The translations under genes and the position numbers were made by a program. DNA of 64,000 nt from JACPPO01 sp965262505. Lineage in GTDB: Bacteria; Acidobacteriota; Vicinamibacteria; Vicinamibacterales; UBA2999. The DNA is taken from NCBI GenBank assembly GCA_965262505.1, contig CBDHFM010000030.1:248001-312000 (forward strand), written 5' to 3'. Positions 8,054 through 16,591 of this stretch are shown in pieces (the first letter of the stretch is position 1; every line of letters starts with the position of its first letter). The notes under the pieces are model-generated. The model did no database searches, was not told the origin of the DNA, and worked only from the letters and a program-made list of their open reading frames with translations.

Positions 8054-9486
8054 GGGGATGTCCCGTGCGCTGTTGAAACTCGGCGGCGGCTCGGTTGAGA
8101 TTCTACGCGACGTTCGCCACTGAGCCCCCGATGCCGAGACGTTGATCACGCGCCCGCAGGGCCGTCACCAGGCGGGGCATGTCAGCGCATCCCTTGACGC
8201 GCCTGAAACCCTTGACGGCTTCGAGGACACCGGCCGCCACCCACCGCAGCATCATCTGTCCGCCACGCCACCGTTTCACGTTCCGCGTCACGTGGCGGGT
8301 GCGGCTCAGCAGACTCTCGGCGGCATTCGTGGTCGCGAGCGATCGCTGGAGTCGCGCCGAGAGGTGCAGCGTGAGGACCGTCAGGGTCTCGTCGAGTCCT
8401 TCGCGCACGCTGCCGGCGGCGCTGGGATAGACCTCGTCCAGGCGCGTGGCGAGAGTGGTGAGCAGCTGCGTCGCCGTCTTCACGTCGGTCGCCAGATAGG
8501 CGCGTCGCACGATCGCCTGCACCCACGGTCGCTGCCGCTCCGGTAGGTGGTCCAGGATGTTGCGGAGCTTGTGGACCTGGCACCGCTGGATGAGCGCGGC
8601 CGCGCCGAAGACCGCCCGCGTGGCTTTGTGCAGGGCCGGCGCGCCATCGAGGATCACGAGCAGGCTGCGGTCGGTGCGCAGGCCCCGGCTCTGCAGATTC
8701 GCCAGCAAGCTCTGACACACGGCGGTGTTCTCGGTGGCGCCCTCCCACAGGCCGAGCGCGTGTTTCTGCCCGTCTGCGGCGATCCCAAGGGCCACCACGA
8801 GGCAGTGCTCGCCGATATGCACGCCGTCGATGAGCAGCGCCACGAGGTCGAGACCGTCCAGCGGCGCGGATTGCCACGCCCGGAGCTGGGCCGTGGTCTT
8901 CGCCACGAATCGCCGGCTGACGCTGCTCTTGCTCGTGCCGCGACTTACGACCCCCGCCGGCACCGACTCAAGACTTCGCGCATAGTGACGGGTCGCCACG
9001 CCCACCAGCATCTGCTCAACGACGCGGCGATTCAGGGGATCGGCCTGGGCCACCGCCTGGAAGGTCGGCAGCGGGACTTCGCGGCCCTCGGCCCGCACGC
9101 GGGGCCGCTGCATGGCGACCTTCCGGCCCCCGAGGACGACCTCGCTGGGCACGGTGCCCGCCCGCGAGGCGTGGCGGTCGGCGTGATGAGCGTACCGCGG
9201 GCCGCACAACGCCGTGCGGTCCTCCTCGAGCAGCGCATCGAGTACCTGGAGACCTGACTGCACCATCAACGCGAAGAGCGCGGCCTTCGTGTCCTCCAGG
9301 ACGTCCACGAGCGGGAGGGATCGGACGGTGGGAGATTCAACAACGCGAGACGGGCCGGCTGTGCGAGACTTCTTCATGGCGGCTCCTTTGCTGTGAGGCG
9401 TGTTGCCTCGGTTTGGTCACCACTCGTCTATCACGAGCAGTGACGGAGCCGCCGCTTCAATTTTCAACAGTCAGTGGGACATCCCC
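8054..9486 (-). mobile_element. IS256-family element, type b (1433 bp), with 8-bp target duplication
   Basis: The ends begin GGGGATGTCCC like type a, and the flanks TACAATCA (8046-8053 and 9487-9494) match perfectly. This is the only intact, unrearranged insertion of this IS group in the window and defines its 8-bp duplication. Confidence 0.92.
8103..9377 (-). CDS. IS256-family transposase (type b)
   Basis: The 424-aa protein is co-linear with the type a transposase but diverged throughout. It keeps the DDE residues in LLIDGVHIGEH, VILDGAPALH and TTNAAESLLSR. The ATG is preceded by AAAGGAG. The two transposases share near-identical element ends, so each might act on the other's copies; that is inference. 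Confidence 0.93.
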   Translation of the reverse strand: MKKSRTAGPSRVVESPTVRSLPLVDVLEDTKAALFALMVQSGLQVLDALLEEDRTALCGPRYAHHADRHASRAGTVPSEVVLGGRKVAMQRPRVRAEGREVPLPTFQAVAQADPLNRRVVEQMLVGVATRHYARSLESVPAGVVSRGTSKSSVSRRFVAKTTAQLRAWQSAPLDGLDLVALLIDGVHIGEHCLVVALGIAADGQKHALGLWEGATENTAVCQSLLANLQSRGLRTDRSLLVILDGAPALHKATRAVFGAAALIQRCQVHKLRNILDHLPERQRPWVQAIVRRAYLATDVKTATQLLTTLATRLDEVYPSAAGSVREGLDETLTVLTLHLSARLQRSLATTNAAESLLSRTRHVTRNVKRWRGGQMMLRWVAAGVLEAVKGFRRVKGCADMPRLVTALRARDQRLGIGGSVANVA

Positions 9487-10042
9487 TACAATCATTACAA
9501 CGTCAGGCTGACCCAAATCTTTCAAGACGCGGTCAAGGTAGTGATCTTGTATCACTACGACAACCGTTGGCGCATCATCTGGACCGACGGGCGAGAACTC
9601 CCTACTTTGCGGGATGGTGTCGTGGAATTCGACGGCGAGATCCGAGAGCAGCGGATTTTTGGCTATTCCGTCGGCACATGGCTCGACGATAACACGCTCG
9701 AGGTCCAGACGGTTGGAACCTTGCCGGAAGACCGGGTGTGGCTCGATTCGACTGGTCGGCCCATCAGCGATCAGCTGCGTGTAACCGAGACATTCCGGCG
9801 CATCGACTATGACACGCTAGAGTGGTCGGAGACGATCGACGATCCGAAGGTCTATACGAGGCCGTGGGAGACGATGAAGCTCCCGATGAGGCTCCACGAT
9901 CCCAGTACTGATGTCATGGAGTACTACTGCTCACCTGCAGAACAGCAGAACTACAACGAGGTCTTCGGCCAAGGCGCGAGCCAGCAATAGGTCGATTTCG
10001 ATTCAAGCGCTGCACCATGTGACCGCGGAACCGGGAGGGTCA

Positions 10043-10441
10043 ATGAGAAGTAGGCTCGTCATCGTGTTGGCTGTGGGAGTTGTGATGTCAGTTCCCCTGT
10101 TCGCACATCACGGCAGCGCGGCGTTCGACAACGACAAGACCGTTACTGTAACAGGGACCGTCACGCGATTTGTTTATTCGAATCCTCACTTGTTGGTGAC
10201 CGTTGACGTGACCGGCGAGAACGGCGAAGTCGTCCGATGGGTCATCGAGACGCAATCTCCGAACGTCATGTTTCCAGCCGGCTATCGAAGAGATAGTTTC
10301 AAGCCCGGGGACGAAGTGACTGTCACTGTGACGCCAGTCAAGAATGGTCTGCCGATCGGGCGTATTCGTGAGGTTGTCCTTGCTAATGGAACAACGTTGG
10401 GCGGCATAGACAGCGTGCCGATTCCTCCCGCGGATCGGTGA
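10043..10441 (+). CDS. DUF6152 family secreted protein (paralog 2)
   Basis: This 132-aa protein has a signal peptide followed by FAHHGSAAFDNDK. It has the family core GTVTRFVYSNPHLLVTVDV, VVRWVIET and PGDEVTVTVTPVKNGLPIGR. GGGAGG lies 7 bases before the ATG chosen. It sits between the split WTDGR-family gene and a further DUF6152 gene, all in one direction with short gaps, which suggests an operon. Confidence 0.8.
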   Translation: MRSRLVIVLAVGVVMSVPLFAHHGSAAFDNDKTVTVTGTVTRFVYSNPHLLVTVDVTGENGEVVRWVIETQSPNVMFPAGYRRDSFKPGDEVTVTVTPVKNGLPIGRIREVVLANGTTLGGIDSVPIPPADR

Positions 10442-10518
10442 ACGTGAGTTCGCGTCTCAACCTCTGGGAATGTGAAGGCTGGAGTTGCGGTATGCTGGGG
10501 TTGGGTATGGAGGTTGCG

Positions 10519-10896
10519 ATGAGGAAAACGGTCGTCACGCTTGTGGCTGTGGTTGGTAGTCTTCTAATCGCTTCCAGTGCAGCGACTGCACATCATGGAG
10601 CCGCTCAGTTCGAGAACGATCCGGCAAAACGCCTTGTGCTGAAAGGTACGGTTGTGCAATGGCTCTGGGCCAATCCGCACTGCTTCTTGCAGTTCGACGT
10701 GCAAGGCGAAGACGGGCAGACGGTGCGCTGGGTCGTGGAAACCAGTAATCCGCCTGATATGGTCAACCGCGGGTGGAGCATTCGGACCTTCAAGACGGGA
10801 GATGAGGTCACGGTTACCGTACGGCCCGTGAAGAGTGGCAGTCCGGTCGGGAGCGTCATACAAGTTGAGTTCGCCAATGGCGACATCTTGAGCTAA
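10519..10896 (+). CDS. DUF6152 family secreted protein (paralog 3)
   Basis: The 125-aa product has a signal peptide and then TAHHGAAQFENDP. The core LKGTVVQWLWANPHCFLQFD, VRWVVETSNP and GDEVTVTVRPVKSGSPVG aligns with its neighbour. A longer frame opens at 10438, but the ATG at 10519 has GGAGG 6 bases upstream and gives a proper signal peptide. It was probably made by tandem duplication with the preceding gene and then diverged. Confidence 0.8.
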   Translation: MRKTVVTLVAVVGSLLIASSAATAHHGAAQFENDPAKRLVLKGTVVQWLWANPHCFLQFDVQGEDGQTVRWVVETSNPPDMVNRGWSIRTFKTGDEVTVTVRPVKSGSPVGSVIQVEFANGDILS

Positions 10897-10934
10897 CCAG
10901 TTGAGCTAACCAGTCGAGACGAAGGGGCATCGCC

Positions 10935-11807
10935 GTGCAAAAGCGTTACCTGGTGTCAATGTGCGCCGTGACTGTGGCCGGAGCGATCGCGGTATTGGTG
11001 GCTCTGCCGCCCGTGGCGCTCGGTCAGGCCCCGAGAGAAATTCGTCGGGTCCCCGGGCTGGTGTACGACGTTGACTTCGAAGGGCAAGAGCCGGCGCCCG
11101 CACCACGCCGAGCTATGTCCGGGGTGTGGGAGCCAGCCGCCAGCGCGGGGGCCGGAATCAACGCCCGTGGCGTTCAGCAAATGCCTTCAACTGGAAGGCC
11201 GGAGCATGAGCTACCGTATACCGCTGAAGGTGAGGCAGCTTTCAAGGCCAACAAACCCACCTTCGGGATAACGAGTGTGCCATCCGCGCTTACCAATGAC
11301 ACCATGCCGGGGTGCGATCCGCAGGGTTTCCCTCGTGTCGTCCTTCATAATTTCAGAACGAGCCGGATCATACAGACGCCGGAAAATATCGTAATGCTGT
11401 ACCTGTTCAACAAGAAATGGCGCGTGATCTGGACCGATGGTCGGGAGCTTGCCGAAGAGCCTGAGGAACCGAGGTGGTGGGGCTACTCCGTGGGCCGCTG
11501 GGTGGATGACTACACGTTTGTCGCTGAGTCCAACGGATTCAACGACAACACATGGCTCGATAATGCCGGTCGTCCGCACAGCGGCGCGATGCGGGTGCGG
11601 GAGCAGTACCAGCGCGTGGATCGCGACCATCTAGTGATGACCATCACTATTGACGATCCGAAGTACTACACGAGACCTTGGACGGCGTCGATCTTGCCCT
11701 TGCGCTTGCAGTCCCCGAATTTCGACATCCGAGAGATGGAGTGCGTGCCGACAGAGACGGCCTTGTATAATCAGCTGTTCGCGAATCCCGCTGCGGGAAT
11801 CGAATGA
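10935..11807 (+). CDS. secreted WTDGR-family protein (paralog 3)
   Basis: This 290-aa protein begins at a GTG with a purine-rich GAAGGGG upstream. The signal peptide covers residues 8-31 (to ALGQA-PRE). The conserved half contains WRVIWTDGRELAEEPEEP, WWGYSVGRWVDDYTFVAES, NTWLDNAGRPHSGAMRVRE and TIDDPKYYTRPW. It is the intact reference copy of the family here. The conserved aspartate and tryptophan positions suggest a binding or catalytic site, but no known enzyme signature fits. It is probably the last gene of the 7644-11807 unit. Confidence 0.75.
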   Translation: MQKRYLVSMCAVTVAGAIAVLVALPPVALGQAPREIRRVPGLVYDVDFEGQEPAPAPRRAMSGVWEPAASAGAGINARGVQQMPSTGRPEHELPYTAEGEAAFKANKPTFGITSVPSALTNDTMPGCDPQGFPRVVLHNFRTSRIIQTPENIVMLYLFNKKWRVIWTDGRELAEEPEEPRWWGYSVGRWVDDYTFVAESNGFNDNTWLDNAGRPHSGAMRVREQYQRVDRDHLVMTITIDDPKYYTRPWTASILPLRLQSPNFDIREMECVPTETALYNQLFANPAAGIE

Positions 11808-11988
11808 GGAGGAAGGAAAAGGCGTAGCGTACGCGGCCCTCGCCGCCCCCGACCGTCGCCTTCAGTGCGGTCCGTCGATCGCAGGTCAGATCCGGATTGG
11901 TCGCCTCGCAGCACCCCATGAGATATTCGCCGACTGTGGCGTAATCCTAGCAGTGTATGCTTACGCCCGTGATGTGCAGAGGATCCTT

Positions 11989-12630
11989 ATGAAGAAATAT
12001 CTCGTCGAGTTCGTCGGCACCTTTTTTCTGGTGCTGACGATCGGCAGCGTAGTGATGTCTCCCAACGACGCGGGCGCGCTGGCGCCGCTTGCGATCGGCG
12101 GCGTCCTGATGGCGATGGTGTTTGCCGGGAGCCACGTGTCAGGCGCCCATTACAACCCTGCGGTGACCCTGGCGGTTTTCCTACGAGGGAAGTGCGCGGC
12201 GTCCGATGTGCCTGGCTACGTCGTGGCCCAGTGCGCGGGTGCCGCGGCGGCAGCGATGATCGTGGTCTTTCTCAAGGGCTATCCGGCGGTCACGCCGATG
12301 CAGATCGAGGCGACCCGGGCGCTCGTCGCGGAATTTCTCTTCACCTTTGCGCTCTGCTTCGTGGTGCTGAACGTGGCAACGTCCCGGAGCACGAGCGGAA
12401 ACTCGTTCTACGGCCTTGCCATCGGGTTTACCGTGCTGGCCGGCGCCTACTCCGTGGGGGCGGTGTCGGGCGGCGCCTTCAATCCCGCCGTCGCACTCGG
12501 CGCGACGCTCATGGGGCTCTTCAGCGCCGCGAACATCTGGGTGTACCTGGTCGCCAACTTCGCGGCGGCGGTCACCGCCGCCGTGTTCTTCAAGCTGGTC
12601 GCTCCCGACGGTCCGGAACCGGCAGGCTAG
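11989..12630 (+). CDS. MIP-family channel (aquaporin-like)
   Basis: This 213-aa membrane protein has six predicted helices and two half-helices carrying the pore motifs: NPA in GAHYNPAVTLAVF and NPA in GAFNPAVALGATL. It should conduct water or a small neutral solute across the inner membrane. The length is slightly below AqpZ (~230 aa), with short loops. Several substitutions in the second half (GNSFYGLAIGFTVLAGAY) resemble atypical bacterial MIPs, so selectivity is open. The ATG has AGAGG 8 bases upstream. Confidence 0.85.
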   Translation: MKKYLVEFVGTFFLVLTIGSVVMSPNDAGALAPLAIGGVLMAMVFAGSHVSGAHYNPAVTLAVFLRGKCAASDVPGYVVAQCAGAAAAAMIVVFLKGYPAVTPMQIEATRALVAEFLFTFALCFVVLNVATSRSTSGNSFYGLAIGFTVLAGAYSVGAVSGGAFNPAVALGATLMGLFSAANIWVYLVANFAAAVTAAVFFKLVAPDGPEPAG

Positions 12631-12660
12631 CGGGCCGCCGGCGCCGCGGCAGCCCTTTGT

Positions 12661-12709
12661 GCCATCCGGGACCGAGGGGTCGGAGGGTCAAATCCTCTCG
12701 CCCCGACCA
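12661..12709 (+). pseudogene. tRNA-Pro(CGG)-like 3' half remnant
   Basis: The stretch looks like the 3' half of a proline tRNA. It has an anticodon-loop-like CCGGGAC, then GGGGTC, a T-arm-like GGAGG-GTCAAAT-CCTCT, the acceptor strand CGCCCCG and the terminal ACCA. The T-loop starts with G instead of T, and no matching 5' acceptor or D-arm lies upstream, so it is not a functional tRNA. Such 3' ends are left where integrative elements use a tRNA as attachment site. Confidence 0.45.
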
Positions 12710-12722
12710 CTAGATTTCCTAA

Positions 12723-14399
12723 CCTGAATAATTCATCAACGATCGCGATCGCGTAGAAACACAAACGCCTCCCCGTGGTACAAAGGCCGTGCTGATGGAC
12801 CTTTTCCACGACGGAGGCGCTTGGTTTGAACGACGAAACGATAACACAGACTGTTCTGTTTCCTGATCTGCTCGACCGACCCGTGATGGCGACGTTCGAT
12901 CAGCCTCACGCGAGTTCGGACGGCGGCGCGGTGCTGCTTAAAGCCGCCGATCAACGGCTCGGCCTGCTGGCCGCCCTCACGGCGACGGTCCCCGACGCGC
13001 GCGCGTCGGCGCGCGTGATGCACGGGGTGAGCGATCTGATCGCGCAACGTGTCTTCGCGATCGCGTGTGGCCATCCCGATGGCAATGACGCTGACCGACT
13101 CGCCGACGATCCGATCCACAAACTGTTGCTGGGGCGCGACCCGATCGAGGGCGGCCGCTTGGCGTCGCAGCCGACGATCTCGCGGTTCGAGCGCACGGCG
13201 GCCCCGCGGATGCTGCGCGCCATGAGCGACGCGCTCGCCGACCGGGTGCTGGCCCGCCATCGCCGCCGGCGACGGGGCGCTCGCCTGATCACGATCGACC
13301 TCGATGTCACCGAAGACGAGACCCACGGCGCGCAGCAACTCACCTTCTTCAATGGCTTCTATGATCACTGGTGCTACTTGCCACTCGTGGCGAGCCTGAC
13401 CTTTGACGATGAGGCACGGCAGTACCTCGTCGCCGCGATCCTCCGCCCGGGCAACGCGGCGGGGACGGCTGGCGCGGTGGGGCTGCTGAAGCGGCTGCTC
13501 CCGAAACTCTGGCGCGCCTTTCCCCGTGCCCGGCTCCGCGTGCGGCTGGATGGGGGCTTCGCTACGCCGGAGATTTTTGACCACCTGGAGGCGGCCGGGG
13601 TCGAGTATGTCGTCGCCATGGGGAACAACGCGGTCCTCACGCGGCACGCCGAGCCGGCGGTCGCGCCGCTCCGGGCGGTCGTCGCCACGACCCAAGAGAC
13701 CGCGACTGCCTATGCGGAGGCGGCGTATCAGGCGGGCACCTGGGCGGTGCCCCGGCGCACCATTATCAAAGCCGAAGTGGTGTGGCACCACGGACGAGTG
13801 CCGCGCGATAACCCGCGTTTCGTCATCACGAATCTGCGCCAAACGCCGGAGTGGATCTACACCCACGTGTATTGCGCCCGCGGCGACAGTGAGAATCGCT
13901 TCAAGGAACTGAAACACGCCCTCGCCTTCGGGCGCACCAGCTGTACGCGCTTCTGGGCCAATCAGTTGCGCGTCACCTTGACGGCGGCCGCGTTCGTCCT
14001 CTTCCAAGAACTGCAACTCCATGCGGACCGGACCGCGCTCCGCGGGGCGCAAGTCCCTCGGCTGCGGCAGGCGCTGATCACGATCGGGGTGCAGGTCGTG
14101 CGGTCGGTCCGCCGGATCGTCCTGCATTTCCCGCGATCCCATCCCGACGCCGTCTCGTGGGCGCGTCTCGCCCGCGCGCTCGGCGCCGCCCCCGCGTAAC
14201 CCGTTCCTGCCATCGCCACCACGCGGTCCTCGCGCCGGAGGTGTCGCCCCCGACCACGCCGATCCGGTCCCCGGCCCCGTGGCCTCAACCGACCGGCCGT
14301 CTCATCGCCTCAATCGTCATGACGCCAGCGTCCATCTGCGTCATCACACTCGAAAACGCCTGCACGACGAGCAACTCAGTCACTCGTGAATAATGCGGG
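12723..14399 (+). mobile_element. IS1380-family element, copy 1 (1677 bp)
   Basis: The imperfect ends CCTGAATAATTCA and CCCGCATTATTCA are flanked by the 4-bp duplication CTAA at 12719-12722 and 14400-14403, as expected for IS1380. Confidence 0.92.
12826..14199 (+). CDS. IS1380-family transposase
   Basis: This 457-aa DDE transposase shows the family features: an N-terminal SSDGGAVLLKAAD block, SQPTISRFERT, the catalytic ITIDLDVTEDETHG, LRVRLDGGFATPEIFDHLE and CARGDSENRFKELKHAL near residue 350. The start appears to be TTG, with GGAGG 8 bases upstream and no nearby ATG. It differs by one residue (Met for Thr at about position 65) from the copy at 33816-35189, so at least one of the two arose recently. 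Confidence 0.93.
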   Translation: MNDETITQTVLFPDLLDRPVMATFDQPHASSDGGAVLLKAADQRLGLLAALTATVPDARASARVMHGVSDLIAQRVFAIACGHPDGNDADRLADDPIHKLLLGRDPIEGGRLASQPTISRFERTAAPRMLRAMSDALADRVLARHRRRRRGARLITIDLDVTEDETHGAQQLTFFNGFYDHWCYLPLVASLTFDDEARQYLVAAILRPGNAAGTAGAVGLLKRLLPKLWRAFPRARLRVRLDGGFATPEIFDHLEAAGVEYVVAMGNNAVLTRHAEPAVAPLRAVVATTQETATAYAEAAYQAGTWAVPRRTIIKAEVVWHHGRVPRDNPRFVITNLRQTPEWIYTHVYCARGDSENRFKELKHALAFGRTSCTRFWANQLRVTLTAAAFVLFQELQLHADRTALRGAQVPRLRQALITIGVQVVRSVRRIVLHFPRSHPDAVSWARLARALGAAPA

Positions 14400-14401
14400 C
14401 T

Positions 14402-14426
14402 AAGGCCGGTCAACGTGACCGGCCTT
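14402..14426. terminator. perfect 11-bp hairpin, possible terminator
   Basis: AAGGCCGGTCA and TGACCGGCCTT form a perfect stem around a 3-base loop. There is no strong T tract after it in either direction, so factor-independent termination is only likely. The IS1380 element inserted right at its base. Confidence 0.5.
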
Positions 14427-14451
14427 CTGCTGTACACCACATCAGCTCTAG

Positions 14452-14550
14452 CACCCAGCACCGTCATGTGACTCCGAACAAAGCCATGACGTAACCCTGA
14501 AGAACGGCTTTTTCTCCGCACATGACCGCGTTGCCTGCGCGCCTTGTCCT
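14452..14550 (+). repeat. dispersed hairpin repeat, copy D
   Basis: This is a full-length copy, starting CACCCAGCACCGTC, with the same hairpin core and the GCACATGACCGC end. It is preceded by CTAG. Confidence 0.75.
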
Positions 14551-14701
14551 GAGCCAGGCGTCGCGCACTGATGGTAATGGGCTTGAAAATCGGGCAGCTC
14601 CCGTGCCAATCTCTTCAGGGCAGGTGACAAGCCGACGGAAACGGCGCCCAGCAGCGGGCCGTACCTCTCCGCGTCGAACCATTCACCAAAGGATCACAAT
14701 C

Positions 14702-14995
14702 ATGAAGAATCGTTTCCGCAGCGCGCGTATGGCAGTCTTGGCTATGGGTACGTTCACGCTAGCGTGTGGTGGTTCTGCACCATCGAGTGAACCCGCGGCT
14801 CCGGCAGCGACCGAACCCGTGGCATCCACGACCCTGCCGACAACCGACCCCATCCAGAACGCGATGAGCGCAGGACCGTCGTCGATTTCCTCTGATGCCG
14901 CTATCTTGGACTGGGATCTCAACGTAATTCGGGAAGGAGCAAACGGCTGGACGTGTCTACCCGATCGGCCTGATACACCCGGCAATGACCCCTAG
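14702..14995 (+). pseudogene. lipoprotein gene truncated by IS insertion
   Basis: The product begins with a lipoprotein signal whose lipobox is LACG (residues 19-22). A low-complexity Ala/Pro/Thr-rich linker follows, then a more globular start (DAAILDWDLNVIREGANGW). The TAG stop is formed by the CTAG border of the inserted IS, so the reading frame was cut off and the original C-terminal domain is lost. Together with the WTDGR-family proteins it adds to the envelope-exported genes here. The function is unknown. Confidence 0.6.
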
Positions 14996-16462
14996 CAGCC
15001 TGTGGTTAAAGGGCCGAAAGGGATCGACACGACTGATCCCGCGTACTACACTCCCGCATGGCCATGAGTCGACGTAAGGACCGGGCACGGACACCCGGAT
15101 TGTGGATCGCGACGAACGCGTTGCCGGTTACGGGCGGGCAGCCGTTCTATCAGCGGCTAAATCAGGTCCTGGACACGCACGCGTTCGACGCGTGCGTCGA
15201 GGCGCAGTGCGCCCCGTTCTACGCCGCGACGGTCGGCCGTCCCAGTCTGCTGCCGGGGACCTATTTCCGGCTGCTCTTGATCGGGTACTTCGAGGGCATC
15301 GATTCGGAGCGTGGGATCGCCTGGCGGACTGCCGACTCGCTGGCGCTGCGCGGCTTTCTCGGGTTGGGCCTCGATGAGGCGACACCCGAGCACTCGACGA
15401 TCTCCCGGACGCGGCGGCTGATCGACCTCGAGACGCACCGGGCGGTCTTCATGTGGATCCTGCAGGTGCTGGCGACGGCCGATCGCGTGAAGGGCAAGAC
15501 GATCGGGATCGATGCCACGACCCTCGAAGCCAATGCCGCCTTGCGGAGCATCGTGCGCCGCGACTCCGGCGAGACGTATCAGGAGTTCTTGACGCGGCTC
15601 GCACAGGCCTCGGGCATCGAGACGCCGACACGGGCGGACTTAGCGCGCCTTGATCGCAAGCGCCCGAAGAAGGGCTGCAATACCGACTGGCGGCATCCAC
15701 ACGACCCTGATGCGCGGATCACGAAAATGAAGGACGGGCGTACGCATCTGGCCCACAAGGCTGAGCACGCCGTCGACCTGGAGACTGGGGCGATCGTGGG
15801 CGTGACGGTGCAGGGCGCCGATCAGGGCGATACGACGACGATCGCGGAGACGGTCACCACGACGGCCGAAGAGCTCGAAGCCGTGGCGGTGGCGACCGAC
15901 GGGCACACGGCGATCATCGACGAAGTCGTGGCCGACAAGGGATACCACAGTAATCAGACGCTGGTGGATCTCGCGACACTCGACCTGCGGACCTCTATCG
16001 CGGAGCCCGATCGCGGCCGGCGCAACTGGACGCACCAGGCGGCGGCGCGCGACGCGGTGTACGCGAATCGTCGACGCATCCGGGGCGTGCGTGGGTTGGC
16101 CTTGTCGCGTCGACGGAGTGAGTATCTCGAACGACCGAATGCGCATCTCTCTGAAACCGGTGGGATGCGGCGCACGCATCTGCGAGGGCACACCAACATC
16201 CTGAAACGTTTACTCGTCCATATCGGCGGCTTCAATCTGGGCCTCTTGATGCGGTCGCTCGTCGGCGTCGGCACGCCGCGGAGCCTGCAGGGCCACCTGG
16301 CGACGATTGTGGCGCTCGTCATCGCGCTGTGGACGCGCGTGGAGCGCCGCTGGCGCGACCACCACACGCCATCCGACGATCAGGCGTCCGTTTTTACGCC
16401 GAATCATCGTTTCGAGCTGCTACCTGTTGGCGCGTCAGAAGGCGACCTTTAACCACGGGCTG
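14996..16462 (+). mobile_element. IS5/IS1182-like element (1467 bp), complete
   Basis: The ends are CAGCCTGTGGTTAAAGG and its imperfect complement ending CCACGGGCTG, with CTAG duplicated at 14992-14995 and 16463-16466. Confidence 0.9.
15058..16452 (+). CDS. IS5/IS1182-like transposase
   Basis: The 464-aa DDE transposase starts MAMSRRKDRARTPGLW. It carries the N-terminal DUF772-type DNA-binding half (residues 25-110), the first Asp in IGIDATTLEANAALRS, the second around DEVVADKGYHSNQT and a C-terminal Glu region (YLERPNAHLSETGGMRRTHL). It looks complete. Remnants of related elements lie at 1, 16467 and 17247, so this family has visited the locus repeatedly. Confidence 0.92.
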   Translation: MAMSRRKDRARTPGLWIATNALPVTGGQPFYQRLNQVLDTHAFDACVEAQCAPFYAATVGRPSLLPGTYFRLLLIGYFEGIDSERGIAWRTADSLALRGFLGLGLDEATPEHSTISRTRRLIDLETHRAVFMWILQVLATADRVKGKTIGIDATTLEANAALRSIVRRDSGETYQEFLTRLAQASGIETPTRADLARLDRKRPKKGCNTDWRHPHDPDARITKMKDGRTHLAHKAEHAVDLETGAIVGVTVQGADQGDTTTIAETVTTTAEELEAVAVATDGHTAIIDEVVADKGYHSNQTLVDLATLDLRTSIAEPDRGRRNWTHQAAARDAVYANRRRIRGVRGLALSRRRSEYLERPNAHLSETGGMRRTHLRGHTNILKRLLVHIGGFNLGLLMRSLVGVGTPRSLQGHLATIVALVIALWTRVERRWRDHHTPSDDQASVFTPNHRFELLPVGASEGDL

Positions 16463-16466
16463 CTAG

Positions 16467-16550
16467 CAGCCCGTGGTTAAACGGCCCATTCTGACGCGCC
16501 GATGGGGAACTGTTCGAAGCGATCCTGCATCGGACATACGGACGTGTGAT
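16467..16550 (-). mobile_element. IS5/IS1182-like 3' end remnant
   Basis: The minus strand encodes a tail RFEQFPIGASEWAV, corresponding to RFELLPVGASEGDL at the end of the complete transposase, followed by the terminal repeat. It abuts the CTAG of the complete copy in inverse orientation, so the two 3' ends face each other across 4 bases. Confidence 0.75.
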
Positions 16551-16591
16551 CGATGAGTGGCGTGTCGAAAGGGCGCCAGATCTGGCAGTGA

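Larger units (their letters stand above)
7644..9990 (+). pseudogene. secreted WTDGR-family protein (paralog 2), split by IS256-type element
   Basis: The gene consists of 7644-8053 and 9495-9990, interrupted by an IS flanked by the 8-bp duplication TACAATCA. Removing the IS and one duplication restores one frame of 301 aa across PRYN-HYNVRL. The product has a signal peptide (residues 1-24, ending GGAFA-QND) and the family block WRIIWTDGRELP, FGYSVGTWLDDNTLEVQT, DDPKVYTRPW. As it stands, translation would enter the IS and stop at 8123 without the conserved half. A DUF6152 gene follows 52 bases downstream. Confidence 0.85.

Noticed and set aside
12640..12720. Complete tRNA gene at the tRNA-Pro-like sequence
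   Set aside because: No 5' acceptor strand, D-arm or paired anticodon stem can be built upstream of the 3' half.
16443..16482. Perfect-looking palindrome resembling a strong terminator
   Set aside because: It is explained by two facing IS5/IS1182-like ends around a CTAG target, not by a host terminator.
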